Shown here: in pieces, positions 1-5,002 of the stretch | How positions within the stretch are numbered: the stretch's first letter is position 1 | Layout: every line of letters begins with the position of its first letter | Source of the DNA: an uncultured Lachnospiraceae bacterium | GTDB lineage: Bacteria > Bacillota > Clostridia > Lachnospirales > Lachnospiraceae | Reading direction: 5' to 3' | Length of the DNA: 5,002 nt | Assembly (NCBI GenBank): GCA_947628025.1 | Contig: CANQYH010000238.1 | Location: 1-5,002, forward strand | Notes under the pieces: generated by a model | Told to the model about the DNA's origin: nothing | The model's database searches: none | What the model saw: the letters and a program-made list of their open reading frames with translations, nothing else | Translations under genes and position numbers: made by a program

Positions 1-617
1 GCGAGATACTGGAGCTGCTGGAGGGGAGCCTGGTGGAGGTCCCCGTGGGCACCAACCAGAAAAACGCCCTGTCCCCGATGGCGACGGTCAATACGGACCA
101 GATCCTCTTTATCTGCGGCGGCGCATTCCCGGATCTGGAGCGCATTATTCGGGAACGGCTGAATAAGTCCGCTTCCATCGGTTACCGCGCCGAGCTGCGG
201 GACCGCTATGACGAAGATCCGGACATTTTGCGGCAGGTCACCAACAGCGACCTGCGCACGTTCGGCATGATCCCTGAGTTTCTGGGACGCCTCCCCATCG
301 TCGTGACGCTCAATAAACTGACGGAGCCCATGCTGGTGAAGATCCTGAAAGAGCCGAAAAACGCGATCCTGAAGCAGTACATAAAGCTTCTGGCTCTGGA
401 CGAGGTGAAGCTGGTCTTTGAGGACGGCGCGCTGGAATGGATCGCCGCCGAGGCCCTGAAGCGGGAGACAGGAGCGCGGGCCCTGCGGGCGATCCTGGAG
501 GAGATCATGCTGGATATCATGTTCGAGGTGCCGAAAGATCCCGGCATCGGCACGGTGGTTATCACCCGGAGCTATCTGGAGAAAAGCGGCGGGCCGCGGA
601 TCGAGATGCGCGGGTGA
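1..617 (+). CDS. clpX: ClpX-like AAA+ unfoldase subunit, C-terminal part (5' truncated by window edge)
   Basis: The reading frame is open from base 3 and ends at TGA 615-617, giving about 204 residues of the C-terminal half. ClpX is a hexameric cytoplasmic ATPase that unfolds proteins and threads them into the ClpP peptidase. Family signatures seen are the sensor-1 strand ILFICGGAF (102-128), the arginine-finger block GMIPEFLGRLP (264-296), the ILKEPKNA stretch, and the sensor-2 block KRETGARALR (459-488). The Walker A and B motifs and the N-terminal zinc-binding domain would lie upstream, outside the window. Two departures are visible. The segment between VP and ILFICGGAF is the normal 19 residues long, but the near-invariant RKH is QKN (57-65). 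The ClpP-docking IGF tripeptide is IGY (177-185). The C-terminal tail is short. The family call is firm. Whether this is the housekeeping ClpX or a second, specialised paralog is open, and the lost RKH loop favours a paralog. Confidence 0.9.
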   Translation, partial: EILELLEGSLVEVPVGTNQKNALSPMATVNTDQILFICGGAFPDLERIIRERLNKSASIGYRAELRDRYDEDPDILRQVTNSDLRTFGMIPEFLGRLPIVVTLNKLTEPMLVKILKEPKNAILKQYIKLLALDEVKLVFEDGALEWIAAEALKRETGARALRAILEEIMLDIMFEVPKDPGIGTVVITRSYLEKSGGPRIEMRG

Positions 618-690
618 TGGCCGGGAAGCGGCGTAATTTATGGCGTACTGCTTTTGCGCGGAGGCTATTTCCGTTTCGTTTCCACGCGGC
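618..690. other. Convergent intergenic gap without a recognisable terminator
   Basis: This is 73 bp between the stop of the ClpX-like gene and the stop of the minus-strand protease. A bidirectional terminator would be expected here. I see only short GC pairings (four to five base pairs) and no stem followed by a T run on either strand. Termination may therefore be Rho-dependent or rely on a weak structure. Confidence 0.5.
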
Positions 691-2427
691 TCAGTTCCGC
701 AGCGATAATAAAGACTGATACAGATCCAGGGTACCGTACCCCCATTCGCGGCTGGGGTACGTGTAGCCTGGATTTCTTTTTGCGCCGCGGGTCAGATAGG
801 CTTTGACGGTGCTGTTGCTGATATAGGGGTCGTTGCCGCTCACATATCCCCAGGAAAACAGGTCCGCGACCGCGCCTGCCGTATGGGCCGCCGCGACGGA
901 CGAGCCGGTCATTCGCGTCATGGGAAATATGCCGGGAACCGACGAGACGCCCGGACCGTAGACTTCGACGCCCGGCGCGGCCAGATCGGGTTTTACGCGG
1001 CCGTCCCTGGCGAATCCCCGGCTGGAGTGGATGTACAGGCCTCCGTTCAAATGGTTGTAAGCGGCGGTCGTGATCGCAAAAGGCGAGTTGCCCGGTTCCG
1101 TGATCGTGGTAAAAGGATCCGCCCGCAAAAATACCGTGTCCTCCCGGACGAAACCGTGGATGGGCAGCCACATATGATAGACGCCGGTGACCGTCGCCGT
1201 CGGGTAGACGCGGATGCGCCAGATGCCCGGCGACGGATCGAGAAAGCGCAGAAGCGCCAGGTAACTGTTCCGGCCGCCGGCGACGGTTTCGTAGGATACG
1301 GCGACGGCGCTTTGGTCTAAGGGGAAGCGTACCGTCGTGTCCTCGCCGACGCGCAGCGGGATCCGGTCCGCGGATTCTCCCGTGGGGGAGACGAGGCCCA
1401 CCGTGTAGACTTCCGGCGAATCGGCCCACAGTTCCACGCTGAAACCGCGTTCCTTTTCGCTTACCTGCAGTTCCGCCTCGTCGTAGGGCGCGGAGTCCGG
1501 GATACGGCCGATATAATGGTGCCGCCGCCCGGCTTCGTTGCCGGCGGCGCAGACGGCGGAAACGCCGGAAAAGATCTGCAGGCGGTTGAGGACCTGGGCC
1601 AGAGGCGAGGTGCCGTCGTGTCCCCCCTGGTTGGAGCCCAGGCCCAGGCAGATTACCAGAGGCATTTTATAGCGGCTGGCCAGGCTCAGCAGCCAGGTGA
1701 CGCCCATCATGATGTCGGTACTCTGGAAAGCCGCGGCGTCTTTCGGGATGCGGTAATAGTCCCGCAGGTATTCCTTGGCCGGTTTCAGCTTGACGACGCC
1801 CAAAAAGCAGGAGGGGGCCGCGCCGGTAAAGCTGCCGTCCGCCGTTTCCCCGCCGGCGGCGATCCCGGCTAAAAAAGTACCATGGCCGTCGGTATCGGCG
1901 GTGGGAACGACGCTTTGGGGGTCATCGGAGCGCAGCGCCTCGTCGATGGCGTCCCTTAAATATTCCCGGCCGTACTGGAAACGAAAGGGGAAGCCGTTGG
2001 AACTGTGGACTTCAAAAGGTTCTCCCTCCCGGGTCTGGTCCCAGATCCCCAGGATCCGGGTGCGCCCGTCCTCGCCGCGGAACAGGGGATTCTGATAATC
2101 GATGCCCGTGTCGATGAAGCCGACGATCGTCCCGGCCCCGCGGGTGTTCAGCGACGGCTGCCGGAACGTCCCCAGGATGCCCGCTTCCTCCATACTGCCG
2201 CTGTCCAAAAGCCCGTAGAGCGCCGGGATGGCGGAATAGGGATAGTTGCCGGGCGCGACCGGCGGGATCTCGCCGAGAGGTTCGTGGAAGATAACAAATT
2301 CCTGGTTCACATAGCTGAAGCAACCGTTTCCCGCGAGCCTTTCCAGATCCGGCAGGCTGCTGTTTCCGTGCCGGTAAATAAAATCGCCGTAATTTTCGCT
2401 GGCCGCCATCTGTCCGCATCCGATCAT
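691..2427 (-). CDS. Csp-type subtilisin-like serine protease (S8 family), 578 aa
   Basis: This is a complete S8 peptidase. Counting from the start at 2427, the triad is D106 (IDTGID), H182 (DGHGT) and S510 (TGSSVAAA), with oxyanion-hole N297 (AAGNEAG). The expected GTS before the catalytic serine reads GSS. Residues 1 to about 95 look like a prodomain, including the NYPYSAIPALYGLLDS stretch typical of clostridial Csp proteases. About 330-445 is a beta-rich insertion between N297 and S510, placed where Csp proteases carry a jellyroll domain. The C-terminus has the family's W-G-Y-G-x-L-D-L motif (562-569). Length is close to that of CspB-like proteins. There is no signal peptide, membrane segment or wall anchor, so a cytoplasmic or spore-associated location is inferred. 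In spore-forming clostridia CspB activates the cortex hydrolase SleC, but Lachnospiraceae carry many paralogs of unknown target, so I give no symbol. I chose the ATG at 2427 because GGAGGT lies three bases upstream. An in-frame ATG at 2457 has no ribosome binding site and sits at the predicted transcript start. Confidence 0.9.
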   Translation of the reverse strand: MIGCGQMAASENYGDFIYRHGNSSLPDLERLAGNGCFSYVNQEFVIFHEPLGEIPPVAPGNYPYSAIPALYGLLDSGSMEEAGILGTFRQPSLNTRGAGTIVGFIDTGIDYQNPLFRGEDGRTRILGIWDQTREGEPFEVHSSNGFPFRFQYGREYLRDAIDEALRSDDPQSVVPTADTDGHGTFLAGIAAGGETADGSFTGAAPSCFLGVVKLKPAKEYLRDYYRIPKDAAAFQSTDIMMGVTWLLSLASRYKMPLVICLGLGSNQGGHDGTSPLAQVLNRLQIFSGVSAVCAAGNEAGRRHHYIGRIPDSAPYDEAELQVSEKERGFSVELWADSPEVYTVGLVSPTGESADRIPLRVGEDTTVRFPLDQSAVAVSYETVAGGRNSYLALLRFLDPSPGIWRIRVYPTATVTGVYHMWLPIHGFVREDTVFLRADPFTTITEPGNSPFAITTAAYNHLNGGLYIHSSRGFARDGRVKPDLAAPGVEVYGPGVSSVPGIFPMTRMTGSSVAAAHTAGAVADLFSWGYVSGNDPYISNSTVKAYLTRGAKRNPGYTYPSREWGYGTLDLYQSLLSLRN

Positions 2428-2430
2428 AGT

Positions 2431-2436
2431 ACCTCC
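2431..2436 (-). promoter_or_regulatory. Ribosome binding site GGAGGT of the Csp-type protease
   Basis: On the minus strand GGAGGT is followed by ACT and then ATG at 2427-2425. The spacing is rather tight, but this is the only good Shine-Dalgarno sequence near any in-frame start. It decides the start ten codons inside the longest open frame. Confidence 0.75.
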
Positions 2437-2465
2437 GTCTGTGCGTTTCGAGATCATCTGAAATA

Positions 2466-2471
2466 ATTATA
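2466..2471 (-). promoter_or_regulatory. Putative -10 element TATAAT for the Csp-type protease
   Basis: A perfect TATAAT is read on the minus strand in an AT-rich patch, with TG two bases before it (TGCATATAAT), one base off the extended -10 spacing. No good -35 hexamer is found 15-19 bases upstream. A start around 2459 would leave a leader of about 32 nt before the GGAGGT-led ATG. Activity is inferred. Confidence 0.5.
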
Positions 2472-2494
2472 TGCAAAAAGGAATGAGAACTGAC

Positions 2495-2523
2495 TGGACG
2501 GAAAAAGATATTTAGTGTATGAT
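2495..2523 (+). promoter_or_regulatory. Putative sigma-A promoter for the lspA-like gene
   Basis: The -35 hexamer TGGACG (2495-2500, four of six matches to TTGACA) and the -10 hexamer TATGAT (2518-2523, five of six) are separated by exactly 17 bases. A start near 2530 would give a leader of about 20 nt carrying the ribosome binding site. It lies back to back with the predicted minus-strand promoter of the protease. Confidence 0.6.
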
Positions 2524-2535
2524 GGTATGTGTCAG

Positions 2536-2543
2536 AAAGGAGG
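2536..2543 (+). promoter_or_regulatory. Ribosome binding site AAAGGAGG of the lspA-like gene
   Basis: A near-perfect Shine-Dalgarno sequence six bases before ATG 2550. It excludes the longer GTG start at 2529, which would place the ribosome binding site inside the coding region and lies at the predicted transcription start. Confidence 0.85.
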
Positions 2544-2549
2544 AGCGAG

Positions 2550-3020
2550 ATGCTTTTTTTAGCTTTGATCGCAGCGATCCTGATCCTTGATCTGGGGATC
2601 AAGGATACGATTGAGAAGACGGAGGACGACGCGTTCCCGAAAGAGCTGGACGGCGCGGGCGGCCGCGTGGTCCTTTATAAGAGCCATAATCCCGGTCTGC
2701 CGTTCGGGCGGCTGGCCCGGTACCCGGAGCTGGTGAAGCAGCTTCCTCTGGCGGTGGCCGGTTCTGCCGCGGGGATCTTTTGGTGGATTCTGCCAAGAAA
2801 GGGAAACAAGCTGCAGAAGCTGGGACTGGCGTTTGTGCTGGGAGGCGCGGCCAGCAATCTTTACGACCGGTTCAGGCGGGGGTACGTGGTGGACTATCTG
2901 AACGTCCGCGTGAAAAAGCTCCAGAGGGTCATTTTTAATCTGGCGGACGTCTGCATCCTGACCGGCGCATTCATTTTCATGGTCGGAGAGTTGATCGCGC
3001 CGGATACGAAGAAGCGCTGA
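2550..3020 (+). CDS. lspA: Signal peptidase II (LspA)-like membrane aspartyl protease, 156 aa
   Basis: LspA is an inner-membrane aspartyl protease that removes the signal peptide from prolipoproteins after lipid attachment. Four hydrophobic segments are visible: about 2-13, 65-81, 91-102 and 131-149. The C-terminal signatures are strong. N103-x-x-D106-R107 is followed by VVD115Y and by N130-L-A-D133. By alignment with P. aeruginosa LspA (N112, D115, R116, D124, N140, D143), D115 and D133 are the catalytic pair. D14 and K18 fit the conserved D-x-x-x-K of helix 1. The weak region is HNPGLPFGRL (46-55), where the family has N-x-G-A-A-F. N47, G49 and F52 remain but the alanines are L and P. The N-terminus before D14 is also short. 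The protein may be a divergent true LspA or a paralog with narrower substrates, and I cannot tell which because the rest of the genome is unseen. It is the first gene of a plus-strand run, 67 bp before glmM. The start follows the AAAGGAGG site. Confidence 0.82.
   Translation: MLFLALIAAILILDLGIKDTIEKTEDDAFPKELDGAGGRVVLYKSHNPGLPFGRLARYPELVKQLPLAVAGSAAGIFWWILPRKGNKLQKLGLAFVLGGAASNLYDRFRRGYVVDYLNVRVKKLQRVIFNLADVCILTGAFIFMVGELIAPDTKKR
2567..2606 (+). repeat. Two adjacent inverted repeats in the first codons of the lspA-like gene
   Basis: GATCGC/GCGATC arms (2567-2572 and 2574-2579) flank one base. Three bases later comes a perfect 10-bp stem, ATCCTTGATC (2583-2592) with GATCAAGGAT (2597-2606), around a four-base TGGG loop. 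Both lie in codons 6-19, about 20-55 nt after the start codon. No T run follows, so this is not an intrinsic terminator. It may fold in the mRNA or may be a by-product of repeated GATC-containing codons (Ile, Asp, Leu). Confidence 0.6.
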
Positions 3021-3048
3021 GCGGCGGCGAGAGAATCCAGCGCCGTCA

Positions 3049-3054
3049 TATAAT
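3049..3054 (+). promoter_or_regulatory. Possible -10 element TATAAT upstream of glmM
   Basis: A perfect TATAAT lies in the 67-bp lspA-glmM gap, 34 bases before the glmM start. The sequence 17 bases upstream is GC-rich with no -35-like hexamer, and there is no TG extension. It could be a weak internal promoter or a chance match. The gap holds no terminator, so glmM can also be read from the lspA promoter. Confidence 0.3.
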
Positions 3055-3072
3055 AAAACAGAAGATCCGGAA

Positions 3073-3079
3073 AGGGAGG
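3073..3079 (+). promoter_or_regulatory. Ribosome binding site AGGGAGG of glmM
   Basis: AGGGAGG lies eight bases before ATG 3088. A nearer ATG at 3080 abuts this site and is out of frame, so it is not used. Confidence 0.75.
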
Positions 3080-3087
3080 ATGATCAT

Positions 3088-4443
3088 ATGGCAAAATATT
3101 TTGGAACAGACGGCTTCCGCGGGGAGGCCAACGTAGTGCTGAATGTGGAGCACGCGTATAAGATCGGCAGATTTTTGGGATGGTATTACGGGCAGAAGAG
3201 AGCGAGCGGACCGGCGAAAGTCGTGATCGGCAAGGACACCCGCCGCTCCTCGTATATGTTTGAATATGCCCTGGCGGCGGGGCTGACGGCTTCGGGGGCG
3301 GACGCTTACCTGCTGCATGTGACGACGACGCCCAGCGTGTCCTACGTGGTGCGCACCGAGGATTTCGACGGCGGCATCATGATCTCTGCCAGCCACAACC
3401 CCTATTATGACAACGGCATTAAGCTGATTAATTATTACGGGGAAAAGATGGATGAGGATACGATCATGAAAGTGGAGGCGTATCTGGACGGTTATTCCGG
3501 CGAGATCCCGTTCGCGGAAAAGGAGAAGATCGGCCAGACCGTGGATTACGCCATCGGCCGGAACCGCTATATCGGCTACCTGATCTCCCTGGCGACTCGC
3601 TCCTACTCCGGCAAGCGGGTGGGCCTGGACTGCGCCAATGGCAGCGCCTGGATGATCGCCAAGAGCGTGTTCGACGCGCTGGGGGCCAAAACATTCGTGA
3701 TCGGCAACGAGCCGGACGGTCTGAACATCAATAAGGATTGCGGCTCCACCCACATCGAACATCTGCAGAAATTTGTAAAGGAGAACCATCTGGATATCGG
3801 GTTCGCCTTTGACGGCGACGCCGACCGCTGCCTGTGCGTGGACGAGAACGGCGAGGTGGTGGACGGCGACAAGATCCTCTATATCTACGGCCTTTATATG
3901 AAGCAGCGCGGCAAACTGGTGGGCAATAAGATCGTGACCACCGTGATGTCCAATTTCGGCCTTTACAAAGCCCTGGACGCCGTCGGCATCGAGTACGAAA
4001 AGACCGCCGTCGGCGACAAATACGTCTATGAAAATATGGTTTCCAACAATTACCGGATCGGCGGCGAGCAGTCCGGCCACATCATTTTCCGGAAATACGC
4101 GACCACCGGCGACGGGATCCTGACCGCGATCAAGATGATGGAGGTCGTGCTGGAGAAGAAGCTGCCGCTGAGCAAGCTGGCGGAGCCGGTCGTCACCTAT
4201 CCGCAGGTCCTTAAAAATGTCCGCGTCAAAGACAAAAAGGCAGCCCGCGAGGACGCGGCCGTGCAGGCGGCGGTCAGCCGCGTGGCGGAAGCGCTGGGCG
4301 ACGAGGGCCGCATCCTGGTCCGCGAGAGCGGCACCGAGCCGGTGATCCGCGTCATGGTAGAGGCGGACACCCTGGAGAAATGCCAGGAATATGTGGACAG
4401 CGTGGTCCGTACCATTGTCGAGAGAGGACATCAGGAGGCGTAG
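3088..4443 (+). CDS. glmM: Phosphoglucosamine mutase GlmM, 451 aa
   Basis: GlmM converts glucosamine-6-phosphate to glucosamine-1-phosphate in the cytoplasm, the second step towards UDP-GlcNAc and peptidoglycan. The frame is complete and of the family's usual length (about 450). It begins with the classic KYFGTDGFRG (3-12). The active-site loop is ISASHNP with phosphoserine S102, the same position as in E. coli GlmM. The metal-binding loop is DGDADR (242-247), the sugar-recognition loop is GGEQSGH (325-331) and the phosphate-binding loop is RESGTEPVIRV (412-422). All four alpha-D-phosphohexomutase domains are represented. GEQSG and the adjacent glmS favour GlmM over the related phosphomannomutases and phosphoglucomutases. 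The last codons contain the ribosome binding site of glmS, so the two genes are translationally close. Enzymes of this family need phosphorylation of the active serine to work. Codon use is GC-rich and almost free of TTA, CTA and TCA, which leaves a long but meaningless open frame on the opposite strand. Confidence 0.97.
   Translation: MAKYFGTDGFRGEANVVLNVEHAYKIGRFLGWYYGQKRASGPAKVVIGKDTRRSSYMFEYALAAGLTASGADAYLLHVTTTPSVSYVVRTEDFDGGIMISASHNPYYDNGIKLINYYGEKMDEDTIMKVEAYLDGYSGEIPFAEKEKIGQTVDYAIGRNRYIGYLISLATRSYSGKRVGLDCANGSAWMIAKSVFDALGAKTFVIGNEPDGLNINKDCGSTHIEHLQKFVKENHLDIGFAFDGDADRCLCVDENGEVVDGDKILYIYGLYMKQRGKLVGNKIVTTVMSNFGLYKALDAVGIEYEKTAVGDKYVYENMVSNNYRIGGEQSGHIIFRKYATTGDGILTAIKMMEVVLEKKLPLSKLAEPVVTYPQVLKNVRVKDKKAAREDAAVQAAVSRVAEALGDEGRILVRESGTEPVIRVMVEADTLEKCQEYVDSVVRTIVERGHQEA
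4433..4438 (+). promoter_or_regulatory. Ribosome binding site AGGAGG of glmS, inside the end of glmM
   Basis: AGGAGG lies within the last glmM codons, eight bases before ATG 4447. It fixes the glmS start and suggests that ribosomes finishing glmM can re-initiate on glmS. Confidence 0.85.
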
Positions 4444-4446
4444 AGA

Positions 4447-5002
4447 ATGTGTGGGATCGTAGGCTTTGCCGGTTATCAGCAGGCGGCTCCCATTTTGCTG
4501 GAGGGCCTGGAGAAGCTGGAATATCGCGGCTATGATTCGGCGGGCATCGCGGTATCCGGCGTGAACGGGGGCGGGGAGCCGTCCATCGAGATCGTGAAAG
4601 CGAAAGGCCGCCTGAAAGTACTGCGGGAAATGACGGACGACGGCAGGTCCGTGCCCGGCTGCTGCGGGATTGGCCATACCCGCTGGGCCACCCACGGGGA
4701 ACCGTCCGTGGTCAATTCTCACCCGCATTACGCCAAAAACAAGCGTGTGGCGGTGGTCCACAACGGGATCATCGAGAATTATCAACCGCTGCGGGAGAAG
4801 CTGGTCCAGGAGGGCTATTCGTTCGCCTCTGCGACGGACACGGAGGTGGCGGCCCATCTGCTGGACAAATACTATACAAACAACCCCATCGAGGCCATCA
4901 GCAGGCTGATGTTTCATGTCAGGGGTTCTTACGCTCTGGGTATCCTTTTTTTGGACCGCCCCGGCGAGATCTACGCGGTGCGCAAGGACAGTCCGCTGAT
5001 CG
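4447..5002 (+). CDS. glmS: Glutamine-fructose-6-phosphate aminotransferase GlmS, N-terminal part (cut by window end)
   Basis: GlmS makes glucosamine-6-phosphate from fructose-6-phosphate using ammonia released from glutamine. It is the first committed step of amino-sugar synthesis and supplies GlmM. The window holds 185 complete codons, covering most of the class II glutamine amidotransferase (Ntn-hydrolase) domain; the two SIS sugar-isomerase domains lie beyond the edge. It begins MCGIVGFAGY. Cys2 becomes the N-terminal nucleophile once Met1 is removed. Further signatures are LEYRGYDSAG (24-33), TRWATHG (78-84), HNGIIENY with oxyanion N106-G107 (105-112), and TDTEV (130-134). The gene starts three bases after the glmM stop and in the same frame, separated by TAG and one codon. 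There is no space for a glmS ribozyme directly upstream, unlike many Firmicutes. The product cannot be confused with PurF or AsnB because of the glmM neighbour and the GlmS-specific spacing. Confidence 0.96.
   Translation, partial: MCGIVGFAGYQQAAPILLEGLEKLEYRGYDSAGIAVSGVNGGGEPSIEIVKAKGRLKVLREMTDDGRSVPGCCGIGHTRWATHGEPSVVNSHPHYAKNKRVAVVHNGIIENYQPLREKLVQEGYSFASATDTEVAAHLLDKYYTNNPIEAISRLMFHVRGSYALGILFLDRPGEIYAVRKDSPLI

Noticed and set aside
735..761. Perfect 8-bp inverted repeat CGTACCCC/GGGGTACG with an 11-base loop, considered as a terminator of the protease gene
   Set aside because: It lies inside the coding sequence over the family's conserved P-S-x-x-W-G-Y-G motif, about 40 bases before the stop, and no T run follows on either strand.
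665..1429. Arg/Gly/Pro-rich minus-strand open frame inside the protease gene
   Set aside because: It is an out-of-frame shadow of the S8 protease in GC-rich sequence, with low-complexity composition.
2428..2457. Ten-codon N-terminal extension of the protease starting at 2457
   Set aside because: It has no ribosome binding site and would begin at the predicted transcript start. The ATG at 2427 has GGAGGT just upstream.
2005..2466. Plus-strand open frames opposite the protease gene (also 883-1320, 1516-1872 and 1775-2095)
   Set aside because: All lie antisense to an intact protease gene with full catalytic motifs, and none has a recognisable domain. They are explained by high GC content.
2529..2549. 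GTG start seven codons upstream of lspA
   Set aside because: It lies at the predicted transcription start and would place the strong AAAGGAGG inside the coding sequence.
3014..3043. GCGCTG/CAGCGC pairing at the lspA stop, considered as a terminator before glmM
   Set aside because: It is only six base pairs with an 18-base loop and no following T tract.
3046..4917. A 623-codon open frame on the minus strand opposite glmM and glmS
   Set aside because: Its codons are the exact complements of the glmM/glmS codons. It stays open only because the sense genes avoid TTA, CTA and TCA. The translation is His/Asp/Ala-rich without recognisable domains, while the sense strand encodes two textbook enzymes.
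1..5002. CRISPR array, tRNA or rRNA gene, insertion sequence, attachment site, toxin-antitoxin or defence module
   Set aside because: I saw no regularly spaced repeats, tRNA-like cloverleaf, transposase motif or terminal inverted repeats. The window is almost filled by five recognisable genes.

Overview
The window is a GC-rich stretch (visibly well over half G+C, with codons ending mostly in G or C) of an ordinary bacterial chromosome. A Csp-type subtilisin, strong AGGAGG-like ribosome binding sites and sigma-A-type promoters point to a Firmicute of the class Clostridia. A GC-rich gut Lachnospiraceae or relative is my best guess, but that is inference from protein style and was not checked by any search.

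Layout. (1) 1-617, plus strand: the C-terminal part of a ClpX-like AAA+ unfoldase subunit, cut by the left edge. Its ATPase signatures are intact, but the pore-entrance RKH loop has become QKN. (2) 618-690: a short convergent gap with no convincing terminator. (3) 691-2427, minus strand: a complete 578-residue subtilisin-like (S8) protease of the clostridial Csp type, with intact Asp/His/Ser triad, a probable jellyroll insertion and no signal peptide. (4) 2428-2549: an AT-rich divergent intergenic region with back-to-back promoters and a clear ribosome binding site for each flanking gene. (5) 2550-3020, plus strand: a small signal peptidase II (LspA)-like membrane protein with both catalytic aspartates but a divergent N-x-G-A-A-F segment. 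(6) 3088-4443, plus strand: complete glmM, phosphoglucosamine mutase. (7) 4447-5002 onward, plus strand: the 5' part of glmS, glucosamine-6-phosphate synthase, cut by the right edge.

How the genes work together. GlmS makes glucosamine-6-phosphate from fructose-6-phosphate and glutamine, and GlmM isomerises it to glucosamine-1-phosphate on the way to UDP-GlcNAc for peptidoglycan. The two genes are three bases apart and clearly co-transcribed, and lspA lies 67 bp upstream, probably in the same transcript. The ClpX-like unfoldase and the Csp-type protease are both proteolysis genes, but they are convergent and nothing in the sequence ties them into one system.

I found no mobile element, CRISPR array, tRNA, rRNA or obviously new system. 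The points most worth a second look are the altered ClpX pore loop, the divergent LspA, the hairpins in the first codons of lspA, and the lack of room for a glmS ribozyme upstream of glmS.
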